From: Bacteroidota bacterium
GTDB lineage: Bacteria > Bacteroidota > Bacteroidia > Bacteroidales > WCHB1-69
Length of the DNA stretch: 17,691 nt
Direction: 5' to 3'
NCBI GenBank assembly: GCA_023392945.1
Contig: JAEWNB010000024.1
Location: 1-17,691, forward strand
Part shown: piece by piece, positions 7,322 through 15,393 of the stretch
Position numbering within the stretch: position 1 is the stretch's first letter
How the letters are laid out: each line of letters starts with the position of its first letter
The notes under the pieces: model-generated
Databases searched by the model: none
What the model was told of the DNA's origin: nothing
Seen by the model: only the letters and a program-made list of their open reading frames with translations
Program-made: the position numbers and the translations under genes

Positions 7322-8323
7322 ATGGAAAAAGAAAAAATGAATTCCGAAAAACTTAAAGTACTCAATTCAACTCTTGAAAAACTTGAAAAAACCTTTGGTA
7401 AAGGAGCAATCATGAAATTGGGGGATTCCCCTATAGAAAATATTGAGTTTATCTCAACCGGGTCCATTGGACTCAATGCGGCTCTTGGTATTGGCGGCTT
7501 GCCGAAAGGCAGGGTAATTGAAATCTTCGGCCCTGAATCTTCCGGTAAAACTACTTTGGCTCTCCATGTAATAGCAGAATCACAGAAAACGGGCGGAATT
7601 GCTGCCTTTATTGATGCCGAACACGCCTTTGATCGTACTTATGCTGAAAAATTAGGAATTCATACTGCCGACCTGCTTATTTCTCAACCCGACAATGGTG
7701 AACAAGCACTCGAAATTGTAGATAACCTCATCCGCTCCGGTGCTATTGATGTAATTGTTATAGATTCTGTGGCAGCACTTACCCCTAAAAGCGAAATTGA
7801 AGGGGATATGGGAGATTCTAAAATGGGTCTTCAGGCACGACTTATGTCGCAGGCTTTACGTAAATTGACAGCTACCATCAGCAAAACCGGTTGCTGCTGT
7901 ATTTTTATTAATCAGTTGCGTGATAAAATCGGAGTTATCTTCGGAAACCCTGAAACAACAACCGGTGGAAACGCGCTTAAATTCTATGCTTCCGTCAGAC
8001 TTGATATCAGAAGACTTTCTCAATTGAAAGACGGTGATTTGGCTTCTGGAAATCGCGTTCGTGTTAAAGTGGTGAAAAATAAAGTAGCTCCTCCATTCCG
8101 CCAGGCTGAATTTGATATTCTTTTTGGTGAAGGTATTTCTAAAAACGGAGAAATCATTGATATTGGTGTTGAAAATAATATCATCAAAAAAGCCGGTTCG
8201 TGGTTCTCTTACGGGGATTCTAAGCTGGCACAGGGACGAGAGGCTGTTAAACAAATTCTGTCTGATAATCCAGATTTGGCTGATGAACTGGAAGCTAAAG
8301 TGATGGAATCTCTTACTAAATAA
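7322..8323 (+). CDS. recA: RecA recombinase
   Basis: 333 residues from the chosen start. Walker A is GPESSGKTT (70-78) and the Walker B strand is VIVIDSVAAL. The DNA-binding loops are visible as EIEGDMGDSKMGLQARLMSQ (L1) and the stretch around NPETTTGGNALKFYAS (L2). RecA forms filaments on single-stranded DNA, drives strand exchange in homologous recombination and repair, and can trigger repressor self-cleavage. The C-terminus stops soon after the core and lacks the long acidic tail of the E. coli protein. The upstream in-frame ATG at 7283 is rejected because it precedes a -7 box and adds 13 residues not typical of RecA; MEKEKMNSEKLK is a normal start for the phylum. A second Met at residue 6 is also possible. 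It is the first gene of a tightly packed plus-strand run. Confidence 0.97.
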   Translation: MEKEKMNSEKLKVLNSTLEKLEKTFGKGAIMKLGDSPIENIEFISTGSIGLNAALGIGGLPKGRVIEIFGPESSGKTTLALHVIAESQKTGGIAAFIDAEHAFDRTYAEKLGIHTADLLISQPDNGEQALEIVDNLIRSGAIDVIVIDSVAALTPKSEIEGDMGDSKMGLQARLMSQALRKLTATISKTGCCCIFINQLRDKIGVIFGNPETTTGGNALKFYASVRLDIRRLSQLKDGDLASGNRVRVKVVKNKVAPPFRQAEFDILFGEGISKNGEIIDIGVENNIIKKAGSWFSYGDSKLAQGREAVKQILSDNPDLADELEAKVMESLTK

Positions 8324-8352
8324 CAACTCCTTTTAACCCCTTGGGTAAAAGT

Positions 8353-9366
8353 ATGAATATGAAAAAAATTATTGCAATTTGTTTGTTGGCTTTCTTGTCA
8401 TTGATTACCTTTTCCTGTAAAGATAGTGTTGACAAAAAATATCAAGGAATGCCTAAGGAATTAGTCAGTTTGTGTAAATTTATTGATGATAATCCCAATG
8501 ACCCCGATGCTTATTTCAAGCGTGCTTCCTATTATTACAACAAAGGATTTCTTGAGGAAGCGTTAAGTGATGCTCTTCAAAGTGTTAAACTAAATAGCAA
8601 AAATGCCGGCTATTATATTCTTCTCTCTGACATCTATTTTGCAAAAAAAGAGACTGATTTGACAGAAGAAATGCTTCAAAAAGCCATTGCTATTGATTCA
8701 AAAAATAACGAAGCACGACTTAAGCTGGCAGAACTCTATTTTCACCTTAAAATGCTTGATGAATGCAACAAAACTCTTGACGAAGCGATTGCCCTGAAAC
8801 CTCATAACCCGAAAGCGCATCTGATAAGAGCTTTTGCCCTGAAAGATGTGAATGATACTACCGGCTACCTGAGAATGCTCCAACTGGTTATTGACCAGGA
8901 TCCAAAGGAGATAAAAGCCTATCTTGAACTTGGGTACTATTATCAGCAAAAGTTAAATCCCATTGCTGTTAATTATTATCAAAATGCCCTTCAGGTTGAT
9001 CCCAATGACATAGAGATTAATTATAACCTCGCCAAATTGTATCAAGACCTCGGAGATAAAGATAATGCTATTTTGCAATATAAAATATTGCTCCAGATAG
9101 ACCCACACAATGCCAATGCACTGAATAATCTGGGGTATGTGTATCTTGTTTATGAAGATAAATATGATCAGGCTGTTTCTTGTTTTACAAAAGCTATTGA
9201 GGTGGATTCAACTTTTGTCAATGCCATTTGTAATAGAGGCATCGCTTTTACTTACCTGAAACAATATGATAATGCCAGACAAGATTTTTTGTATTGCAGA
9301 AAAATTAATCCCGATTTTATGCCTGCAATAGATGAATTAAACAAATTGGATAAAATCAATAAATAA
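8353..9366 (+). CDS. Tetratricopeptide-repeat lipoprotein
   Basis: 337 residues. A signal peptide ends at C22 (TFSC), so the protein is probably lipidated and in the envelope. The rest is a run of about eight TPR units from residue 40 to the end, recognisable by spaced A, Y, L and terminal P, as in DAYFKRASYYYNKGFLEEAL, NAGYYILLSDIYFAKKETD, and NALNNLGYVYLVYEDKYDQA. TPR arrays bind other proteins, but no partner can be named. It sits 29 nt after recA and only 3 nt before ruvB, so co-transcription with both is likely, although an envelope scaffold has no obvious part in recombination. ATG codons at 8353 and 8359 are both possible; an upstream in-frame TTG at 8341 would spoil the signal peptide. 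Confidence 0.85.
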   Translation: MNMKKIIAICLLAFLSLITFSCKDSVDKKYQGMPKELVSLCKFIDDNPNDPDAYFKRASYYYNKGFLEEALSDALQSVKLNSKNAGYYILLSDIYFAKKETDLTEEMLQKAIAIDSKNNEARLKLAELYFHLKMLDECNKTLDEAIALKPHNPKAHLIRAFALKDVNDTTGYLRMLQLVIDQDPKEIKAYLELGYYYQQKLNPIAVNYYQNALQVDPNDIEINYNLAKLYQDLGDKDNAILQYKILLQIDPHNANALNNLGYVYLVYEDKYDQAVSCFTKAIEVDSTFVNAICNRGIAFTYLKQYDNARQDFLYCRKINPDFMPAIDELNKLDKINK

Positions 9367-9369
9367 ACT

Positions 9370-10395
9370 ATGGTAAATTCAAACCTCGATCCTTCTAAAA
9401 CCAGAATGTCGGCGGCAGAAAAAGAATTTGAGCAAATGATTCGGCCTGCCGACTTTGACAATTTCTTTGGACAGGAACAGGTAATTGATAATATTATCAT
9501 TTTTGTAAAAGCAGCTAGGAGAAGAGGAGAAGCTTTAGATCATGTTTTGCTTCATGGGCCTCCAGGATTGGGTAAAACTACTTTATCCCATATTGTTGCC
9601 AATGAGATGGGCGTAAATCTTAAAGTCACCTCCGGTCCGGTTATTGATAAGCCCGGCGAATTGGCAGGCTTACTGACCAATCTTGAAACCAATGATGTCC
9701 TTTTTATTGATGAAATACACCGACTTTCTCCTGTGGTGGAAGAGTATCTCTATTCTGCCATGGAAGATTACAAAATAGACATCATGATTGATACCGGTCC
9801 AAATGCCAGAAGTGTTCAAATTTCTCTGAACCCATTCACGCTGATTGGTGCCACTACCCGTTCGGGTTTGCTCACAGCCCCCCTCAGATCCCGCTTTGGC
9901 ATTAACCTGCGATTGCAATATTATGATGCCGACACTCTAACCAGAATTATAAAACGAGCAGCAGGGATTCTTCATATAAAAATATTGGATAATGCCGCTT
10001 ATGAAATTGCTCGTCGGAGTAGAGGCACGCCACGTATTGCCAATCTTTTGTTAAGGCGGGTTCGTGATTTTGCCCAAATAAAGGGAAATGGAACCATTGA
10101 TTATGAAATTACCCAAATAGCTCTTGCCGCCTTAAATGTGGATAAACACGGATTGGATGAAATGGATAATAAAATTCTGTCCACCATCATTGATAAATTT
10201 AAAGGAGGTCCGGTCGGAATTACTACTATTGCTACTGCTGTAGCCGAGGATGCCGGCACTATTGAAGAAGTGTATGAACCTTTTCTTATTCAGGAAGGTT
10301 ATCTGATGCGCACCCCCCGGGGAAGAGAAGCAACAGAAGCTGCTTATCAACATCTTGGGAAAATGAAATTGCCGGAACAACAAAAGCTCTTTTAA
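9370..10395 (+). CDS. ruvB: RuvB, Holliday junction branch-migration helicase
   Basis: 341 residues, the normal RuvB length. Walker A GPPGLGKTT is at 63-71, Walker B LFIDE at 111-115 leading into IHRL, and sensor 1 is in the segment LIGATTRSG. The conserved RSRFG follows, and the C-terminal winged helix includes the stretch GGPVGITTIA and ends with YLMRTPRGREATEAAY. RuvB forms a hexameric AAA+ ring that, with RuvA, drives branch migration of four-way junctions; RuvC then cuts them. Neither ruvA nor ruvC is in this window. It begins 3 nt after the TPR gene, so translation may be coupled. Pairing with recA two genes upstream makes a repair theme for the front of this operon. Confidence 0.97.
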   Translation: MVNSNLDPSKTRMSAAEKEFEQMIRPADFDNFFGQEQVIDNIIIFVKAARRRGEALDHVLLHGPPGLGKTTLSHIVANEMGVNLKVTSGPVIDKPGELAGLLTNLETNDVLFIDEIHRLSPVVEEYLYSAMEDYKIDIMIDTGPNARSVQISLNPFTLIGATTRSGLLTAPLRSRFGINLRLQYYDADTLTRIIKRAAGILHIKILDNAAYEIARRSRGTPRIANLLLRRVRDFAQIKGNGTIDYEITQIALAALNVDKHGLDEMDNKILSTIIDKFKGGPVGITTIATAVAEDAGTIEEVYEPFLIQEGYLMRTPRGREATEAAYQHLGKMKLPEQQKLF

Positions 10396-10423
10396 TTCTA
10401 ATTTTCAATTAAAATTACATAAA

Positions 10424-11134
10424 ATGAAAAAACTTTATTTGACAATTTTTTTGATCATTTTTGGGGCTTCCCTTTGGGCTCAAAGCACCAATCCTGCCGG
10501 AAGACGCGTTACCGTCGGACTATCTTTTGGCCCTTCTATTGATTGGCTAACTCCCAAAATAGAAAACTATGATGGTGGTGGAATTAAAATCGGAGTGAAA
10601 TACGGGATACCTGTTGACATTAATTTTACCAAACAAGCCAACTATTATTTTAGCACAGGATTATTCTTTAGCCATAACGGCGGCAAATTAAAATTCATGG
10701 ATTATACTACTATTCTGGATTCTACCAATTTAGTATCTATGAACAGATCTTACAGTGCAACCTACCTGATTATTCCCACGGGAATAAAATTAAAAACTCC
10801 CAGCTTTAAAAATTTTGTGATTGCAGGTAATTTCGGACTATCTCACGGTTTTTTATTGAAAGGAAAAAAATTAGACAAATATAAAATCGGAGATGATGAC
10901 ATGGGAGATCTTAAAAAAGAGAATTATAAAGAGTTACTCTTTTTCAAAGAAACCATTTATGTTGGGGTTGGCGTTGAATATATTATTAAGGATGATTTTA
11001 GGGCGAACTTTTTTATCAACTATAATTATACTTTAACCAACTTCTTTAGCGGAAAGGCTTTCAATGAGTATTATAAGATAAAAGAAAAAGGAAACTTGGG
11101 AAGTGTTGATTTTGTCTTCGGGGTGACTTTTTAA
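10424..11134 (+). CDS. Outer-membrane beta-barrel protein (PorT-like family)
   Basis: 236 residues. Residues 1-19 form a signal peptide ending LWAQ. The mature part has many short amphipathic strands (for example RRVTVGLSFGPSIDW, YYFSTGLFFSHNGG, KNFVIAGNFGLSHGF, ETIYVGVGVEYII) and ends in a phenylalanine, VDFVFGVTF, the usual terminal signal for insertion by the BAM complex. This pattern fits the outer-membrane beta-barrel family that includes PorT, a type IX secretion component. Assignment to PorT itself is not supported: size and fold alone are shared by many unrelated barrels. It begins 28 nt after ruvB and is followed by the hydrolase gene after 9 nt, so it is probably part of the same transcript. 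Confidence 0.75.
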   Translation: MKKLYLTIFLIIFGASLWAQSTNPAGRRVTVGLSFGPSIDWLTPKIENYDGGGIKIGVKYGIPVDINFTKQANYYFSTGLFFSHNGGKLKFMDYTTILDSTNLVSMNRSYSATYLIIPTGIKLKTPSFKNFVIAGNFGLSHGFLLKGKKLDKYKIGDDDMGDLKKENYKELLFFKETIYVGVGVEYIIKDDFRANFFINYNYTLTNFFSGKAFNEYYKIKEKGNLGSVDFVFGVTF

Positions 11135-11143
11135 CAGAATTTC

Positions 11144-11755
11144 ATGAAAATTATTTGTGTTGGAAGAAATTATCTGAGTCATATCCGCGAATTTGATAAT
11201 CAGGTTCCTGAAGTTCCTGTTTTTTTTCTTAAACCCGATACAGCGGTTGTAACCAGAAATCGTCCTTTTTTTCTTCCCGAATTTTCACAGGAAGTTCATT
11301 ATGAAACAGAACTTTTGGTACGTATTAATAAAGTCGGCAAGTATATAAAAGAAAAATTTGCCCATACCTATTATGAAGAAATAGGACTTGGGGTTGATTT
11401 TACCGCCAGAGATCTTCAACGAGAATGTATAAAAAACGGTAATCCCTGGGAAATTGCCAAAGCTTTTGACCACTCCGCAATTATTGGAAAATTTGTCAGT
11501 AAAAATCAGTTTTTTGATATTTCCAATATAAATTTTAAGATGCTGCTTAATGATCAGGTGGTTCAGGAGGGAAATAGTAAAGAGATGGTTTTTTCTATTG
11601 ACCGGATTATTGCCTATGTTTCTCAATTTATGACCTTAAAGATGGGAGATATTATTTTTACCGGAACTCCAAAAGGAGTGGGAAGCGTTAAAATTAATGA
11701 TCGGCTTCAAGGTTTTATTGAAAATGAAAAGTTTTTTGATTTTAGAGTAAAATAA
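11144..11755 (+). CDS. FAHD1-like acylpyruvase / fumarylacetoacetate hydrolase family
   Basis: 203 residues, a single FAH domain without the extra N-terminal domain of true fumarylacetoacetases. Residues match the catalytic set of human FAHD1 with identical spacing: H13 and E16 as the catalytic dyad (GRNYLSHIREF), E54, E56 and D85 as metal ligands (VHYETEL and GLGVDFTARD), and K106 in PWEIAKAFD. The substrate-loop motif is near the C-terminus, GDIIFTGTPKGVG. Such enzymes need Mg2+ or Mn2+ and hydrolyse acylpyruvates or decarboxylate oxaloacetate, acting in the cytoplasm. The true substrate here is unknown; decarboxylation of oxaloacetate is a reasonable guess because the active site is complete. 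It is squeezed between the barrel gene (9 nt) and nupG (19 nt). Confidence 0.9.
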   Translation: MKIICVGRNYLSHIREFDNQVPEVPVFFLKPDTAVVTRNRPFFLPEFSQEVHYETELLVRINKVGKYIKEKFAHTYYEEIGLGVDFTARDLQRECIKNGNPWEIAKAFDHSAIIGKFVSKNQFFDISNINFKMLLNDQVVQEGNSKEMVFSIDRIIAYVSQFMTLKMGDIIFTGTPKGVGSVKINDRLQGFIENEKFFDFRVK

Positions 11756-11774
11756 TAACATAAAAACACTACAA

Positions 11775-13043
11775 ATGAGTCTTAAATTTCGCTTAATTAT
11801 CATGAACTTCCTCGAATTTGCCATTTGGGGTGCTTATCTAACCTGTATGGGAACATACTTGGGCGCCCATGAATTAGATTCCAAAATTGGCATTTTCTAC
11901 TCAATCCAAGGAATAGTTTCAATTTTTATGCCTGCCCTGATAGGTATTGTTGCTGACCGCTGGATTCCTGCACAAAAGATGCTGGGTATCTGCCACGGCA
12001 TCGCTAGTGTTGCAATGATTTGTGCCGGCATATACGGACTTGGTACAGGTGCATACGTGCAATTTGGACCATTGTTTACTTTATATTCCATTAGTGTGGC
12101 TTTCTATATGCCGACGTTGGCACTATCTAACTCCGTGGCATACAATGCCTTGGATAAAGCTGGACTTGACACAATAAAAGCTTTTCCTCCCATTCGGGTG
12201 TTCGGCACCATCGGTTTTATCGTCACAATGTGGATTGTTGATTTGTGCAATTTTCAGGAAACGGCATCTCAATTTATAGTTAGTGGTGTAATAGGGTTTT
12301 TATTAGCTATTTACGCATTTACTCTACCTGCCTGCCCTATCAATCGTAACGCAAACAAGAAATCATTCATAAATGCCCTTGGTTTGCGCGCATTTTCTCT
12401 ATTCAAGGATAAAAAAATGGCTATCTTTTTCATTTTCTCTATGTTATTAGGTGTTTCCTTGCAAATTACCAACGGGTTTGCAAACCCGTATATAACTGAC
12501 TTCGGCAGAGTGGAGGACTATGCCCACACTTTCGGCGTACAACATGCAAACATTCTCATTTCGCTATCCCAAATATCCGAAACTCTCTGTATTCTGTTGA
12601 TACCATTCTTCCTCAAAAAGTTCGGTGTCAAGAAAGTGATGCTAATAGCCATGTTTGCATGGGTACTGCGCTTTGCTTTTTTCGGCTTGGGAAATCCCGG
12701 AAACGGCATCTGGCTGTTTATCTTATCCTGCATCGTGTATGGTGTTGCTTTCGACTTCTTCAACATCAGCGGTTCTTTATTTGTAGATAACGAAACGGAT
12801 ATTACCATCCGCTCTTCCGCGCAAGGCTTGTTTATGCTGATGACCAACGGTATTGGTGCTACTATTGGCACATTGGGCGCACAAGTCATTATCAATCATT
12901 TTGTTAATTCGCAAAGCGACGTTCTGCTCATGATTGCAGGATGGCGCTCTGCATGGTTTATCTTTGCCGGATATGCATTGGTGGTCGCCATCGTCTTCGG
13001 ACTGGTTTTCAAGTATAAATATAAACCCGAGAATATTAAATAA
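11775..13043 (+). CDS. nupG: NupG-family nucleoside:H+ symporter (MFS)
   Basis: 422 residues with about twelve membrane segments. The start, FLEFAIWGAYLTCMGTYL, and the loop GIVADRW after the second segment are characteristic of the NupG/XapB nucleoside permease branch of the major facilitator superfamily. The middle loop after segment 6 (about 190-215) is short and basic. The transporter would bring nucleosides into the cell using the proton gradient. It is the last gene of the plus-strand run and ends at a strong terminator. A few hand-counted blocks show somewhat higher GC than the FAH gene beside it, but the spread inside the gene is large. Substrate (nucleoside versus xanthosine or another sugar derivative) is not certain. 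Confidence 0.88.
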   Translation: MSLKFRLIIMNFLEFAIWGAYLTCMGTYLGAHELDSKIGIFYSIQGIVSIFMPALIGIVADRWIPAQKMLGICHGIASVAMICAGIYGLGTGAYVQFGPLFTLYSISVAFYMPTLALSNSVAYNALDKAGLDTIKAFPPIRVFGTIGFIVTMWIVDLCNFQETASQFIVSGVIGFLLAIYAFTLPACPINRNANKKSFINALGLRAFSLFKDKKMAIFFIFSMLLGVSLQITNGFANPYITDFGRVEDYAHTFGVQHANILISLSQISETLCILLIPFFLKKFGVKKVMLIAMFAWVLRFAFFGLGNPGNGIWLFILSCIVYGVAFDFFNISGSLFVDNETDITIRSSAQGLFMLMTNGIGATIGTLGAQVIINHFVNSQSDVLLMIAGWRSAWFIFAGYALVVAIVFGLVFKYKYKPENIK

Positions 13044-13052
13044 CTTGGGTTT
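13023..13052 (+). other. Stem-loop across the nupG stop codon
   Basis: Arms 13023-13031 (AAACCCGAG) and 13044-13052 (CTTGGGTTT) pair over 9 bp with one G-U pair; the loop of 12 nt contains the stop codon. No T-run follows, so it is not an intrinsic terminator by itself. It lies just before the strong terminator. Confidence 0.45.
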
Positions 13053-13062
13053 AATAAATAAA

Positions 13063-13097
13063 AAAGAGACAGCCATTTACACAATGACTGTCTCTTT
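13063..13097. terminator. Bidirectional intrinsic terminator
   Basis: A perfect 10-bp stem, AAAGAGACAG (13063-13072) with CTGTCTCTTT (13088-13097), plus inner pairing of CAT with ATG. On the minus strand the stem runs into TTTTTT and more T-rich DNA; on the plus strand it ends in TTTAATTTT. It sits between converging genes, nupG and the small membrane protein, and can serve both. Confidence 0.85.
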
Positions 13098-13115
13098 AAT
13101 TTTGAATAGGTTGGC

Positions 13116-13385
13116 TTATCTTATATTTATCATAACCTTTTCAATGGTTGTATCAGATTCATCATTAACAGACTCATTTATAATAATCTGAGAAACAGTA
13201 TCTGTGGGATTTTCTTGGTAAATAATGCCATTCGTAGAGCATTTTTCCTGCACGGAAATGTTTCCGAACCATTCATACAATGTGCCGTTTTTATATTTTT
13301 GTATTGCGATAGACACAAATACAACATTAAAAATCAATATGATAGCTGCTGTAATAAGCAATATTTTATTTGTATATTTTTTCAT
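13116..13385 (-). CDS. Small membrane-anchored protein, unknown function
   Basis: 89 residues. One hydrophobic segment (about 8-28) follows a basic MKKYTNK start, giving a signal anchor or uncleaved signal peptide; the remaining 60 residues, rich in Glu, Asn, Thr and Ile, should face outside the membrane. One cysteine (C49) is present. I recognise no family. It starts 12 nt after the GntR gene and ends shortly before the strong terminator, so it is the last member of the ABC operon. That position suggests a part in the same response, for example as a partner of the permease. The clean start, operon position and a weak AAGG upstream make it more likely real than chance. Confidence 0.7.
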   Translation of the reverse strand: MKKYTNKILLITAAIILIFNVVFVSIAIQKYKNGTLYEWFGNISVQEKCSTNGIIYQENPTDTVSQIIINESVNDESDTTIEKVMINIR

Positions 13386-13397
13386 TGGACCTTATTT

Positions 13398-13757
13398 TTA
13401 TTTATTAAATTCATTATACCGTTTTTCAATCTCTTGAATATCAATTTTAAGCAACCGCATATTTTTAAATAAATGCGGTAGATCTTCTTTGATAAAACGA
13501 TTCTTGCGAAAGGTAATAATCTTTTCTGTTGCATCTTCTGCAACAAAATAACCAACACCTCTTTTGTTTATGATAATTTCCATGGTTTGTAAAAAATCAT
13601 ACGTTCTCAAAACCGTGTTGGGATTTACTTCAAGAAATCCGCCAAGTTCGCGTATTGACATCACTCGCTCGCCAATCTTCCATCGGTTTGTAAGTATTTG
13701 CTCACAAACCCAATCGGCAATCTGTAAATAGATGGATTGTGTTTCTTTGAAATCCAT
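13398..13757 (-). CDS. GntR-family repressor, YtrA subfamily
   Basis: 119 residues, the short form typical of YtrA. An N-terminal winged helix-turn-helix covers about residues 8-75 (IYLQIADWVCEQI, then SIRELGGFLEVNPNTVLRTY and the wing NKRGVGYFV); only a short helical tail follows instead of a large ligand domain, as in YtrA. Such repressors usually control the ABC transporter genes they travel with, which fits here: it lies directly after the ATPase and permease genes. Its ATG is 1 nt past the permease stop, and a strong GGAGG precedes it, so translation is probably coupled and efficient. The palindrome at the operon start (15394-15415) is its likely binding site. The inducer is unknown; relatives respond to cell-wall-active drugs or peptides. 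Confidence 0.92.
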   Translation of the reverse strand: MDFKETQSIYLQIADWVCEQILTNRWKIGERVMSIRELGGFLEVNPNTVLRTYDFLQTMEIIINKRGVGYFVAEDATEKIITFRKNRFIKEDLPHLFKNMRLLKIDIQEIEKRYNEFNK

Positions 13758-13758
13758 G

Positions 13759-14496
13759 TTAAACCTCCGTTTCTTTTAATCTTAAAAAACTCAATACCCA
13801 GAAAAATAATATGAAGAAAATGGATGAAACAGTAAACAATAGCGTCCCGTATTGGTTAAAAAAGCTGTTTTCTGCAGTAACACTTGTTTCCATATATAAG
13901 TTACTTGTCGAAAATGGAATAGAGTGATTTTCTGTCAAAAAATATACCAGACTTGAATCTACCATCATAATTAACAGACCAAAGCAAAACAAATATAAGA
14001 ATGTTTTAATGACGGCTTTTCTTTTAAAATATATGGACCCAAATATCAACATTGATTCACAAAGAAGAAGCGGAAGAAAGGTTGTATAATCAAAAGAAAT
14101 TGCTTGTTTCACAAAATCCCAGGTAAAAGAGTAGTTGTGAATCAAAGAATTAAGCAGATTTCCAAAAATTAAACCCGCCACACAACTAATAAATAATGCT
14201 GACAGATAATAAACATTAACCAAAATTAAATTTACTATCGTTTTTTCAGCGGTTGAGGCAGGAATTAAAAGATAATTCATCCCCTTGGGCTTGTGACTAA
14301 ACATTCCAAAAACCCGGCCGGCATAAATAAAAGCAAGTATTACAAAGATAATTACGGACAATGAAAGATCAAGCTGATATCCTGAAAATCCCGCGATGAT
14401 AAATAAAATCAGAAAGTTTGAAATATCCTTTTTCCAATTTTCAATAAAGTATTTTGAAAACAGATATTGTATTCGATTTAATGAAATAGTACTCAT
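13759..14496 (-). CDS. ABC transporter membrane protein (ABC-2-like)
   Basis: 245 residues with about six predicted membrane segments, for example near residues 27-60, 85-115, 145-185 and 215-237. After the first pair comes FGMFSHKPKGMNYLLIPASTAEK, a cytoplasmic coupling segment often seen in the permeases that accompany YtrA-type regulators in Bacteroidetes. Overall sequence conservation is low, so the call relies on membrane topology and on its place between the ATPase gene (27 nt upstream) and the GntR gene (1 nt downstream). It would form the membrane channel of the transporter in the inner membrane. Substrate unknown. Confidence 0.8.
   Translation of the reverse strand: MSTISLNRIQYLFSKYFIENWKKDISNFLILFIIAGFSGYQLDLSLSVIIFVILAFIYAGRVFGMFSHKPKGMNYLLIPASTAEKTIVNLILVNVYYLSALFISCVAGLIFGNLLNSLIHNYSFTWDFVKQAISFDYTTFLPLLLCESMLIFGSIYFKRKAVIKTFLYLFCFGLLIMMVDSSLVYFLTENHSIPFSTSNLYMETSVTAENSFFNQYGTLLFTVSSIFFILFFWVLSFLRLKETEV
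13764..13768 (-). promoter_or_regulatory. Strong Shine-Dalgarno before the GntR gene
   Basis: GGAGG on the minus strand lies 6 nt before the ATG at 13757. The permease stop codon falls between the two. Genes around it lack such a sequence, as is normal for Bacteroidetes. Confidence 0.75.
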
Positions 14497-14523
14497 GTTA
14501 TTATTTTTTATTTGATTATTTAT

Positions 14524-15363
14524 TTAAGATTCAAAAATCTCTTTTATTCTTTTCTTATTTGCAACAATGGCATTAAAAAGCAATTCAATATCAAGTTTGC
14601 TTTCTAAGTGCTCACTGTTTTCTTTGACTACTAAAAGCCCTCGGACATTGTCTTCAGAGTATAAAACCGATTTTAAGTCAACGTCGTTGTCTTCAACTTT
14701 GAAAACAAGCTTTTCAGTAATTATATCTGAAGGTTGGTTAAAGATTATGTCCCCGTTGTCTAAAATTATCACGGAGTCTATAAGGCTGTGCAAATCTCGA
14801 ACCTGATGGGTGGAAATGATGACAAGTCGATCTTCATTGGTCGAAGAGGCCATCACTCTTCTAAAAATGCTTTTGGATGGAATATCAAGTCCGTTAGTAG
14901 GTTCATCAAGTAGAAGAATTCGAGTGTTGGTGGCAAGAGCAAAGGAAATAAGCAGTTTTTTCTGCTGTCCGTGAGAAAGCTTGTCGGCATACTGTTCCCG
15001 ATCATTGACTTCAAATTCATCCAAATATTTGTTAAACTCCTCCATGCTAAAAGATGGATAAAATGGGGAATAGACCCTTGCATAATTTCTGATTTTGAGA
15101 TGAGGAATATACATCTCTTCGGGAAGAAAATAAATCTCTTTTAAAATGTCGGGGTCTCTGAGTTCTGCTCGTTTTCCCATGACATCCGCAGTGCCATTTT
15201 GTGAAAAGAGTAAGCCCGAAATAATTTTTAAAAGAGTGGTCTTTCCTGCCCCGTTTTTGCCTAAGAGGCCATAAATATGCCCGGGGGTCAAATTCAGGTT
15301 CAATTCGGAAAAAAGCATTCGCTTTTTTGAATAGCCAAAATGAATGTTGGTTAGATTAATCAT
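14524..15363 (-). CDS. ABC transporter ATP-binding protein
   Basis: 279 residues. Walker A is GKNGAGKTT (35-43), the signature LSHGQ is at 128-132, Walker B ends in D152-E153 (ILLLDEPTNGLD), and the switch histidine is H185 in STHQ. The usual Q-loop glutamine region reads FLPEE (78-82), as in many drug- or peptide-export ATPases of this type. About 90 C-terminal residues form an additional domain of uncertain role. It drives the adjacent permease and is the first gene of the operon, 27 nt ahead of it. Together with the YtrA-type regulator this resembles transporters that respond to antibiotics or cell-envelope stress; that role is inferred from the regulator family only. Confidence 0.93.
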   Translation of the reverse strand: MINLTNIHFGYSKKRMLFSELNLNLTPGHIYGLLGKNGAGKTTLLKIISGLLFSQNGTADVMGKRAELRDPDILKEIYFLPEEMYIPHLKIRNYARVYSPFYPSFSMEEFNKYLDEFEVNDREQYADKLSHGQQKKLLISFALATNTRILLLDEPTNGLDIPSKSIFRRVMASSTNEDRLVIISTHQVRDLHSLIDSVIILDNGDIIFNQPSDIITEKLVFKVEDNDVDLKSVLYSEDNVRGLLVVKENSEHLESKLDIELLFNAIVANKKRIKEIFES

Positions 15364-15393
15364 AATTGTTTATTTTTGGTTTATATTGTTATA

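Noticed and set aside
7856..8326. 156-codon open frame on the minus strand inside recA
   Set aside because: It is the complement of conserved RecA codons and has no recognisable domain.
10424..11134. Calling this gene porT
   Set aside because: The evidence is a signal peptide and generic barrel pattern only; no PorT-specific residues could be identified by eye.
12518..12895. 125-codon open frame on the minus strand inside nupG
   Set aside because: Shadow of the NupG membrane segments; no start signal or domain.
11775..13043. nupG as a recent horizontal acquisition because of higher GC
   Set aside because: Hand counts of five 60-base blocks ranged from 20 to 31 G+C, against 18 in two FAH-gene blocks, but ruvB and gcvP blocks reach 26 and 29, so the difference is within local variation. 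No mobile element or attachment site flanks it.
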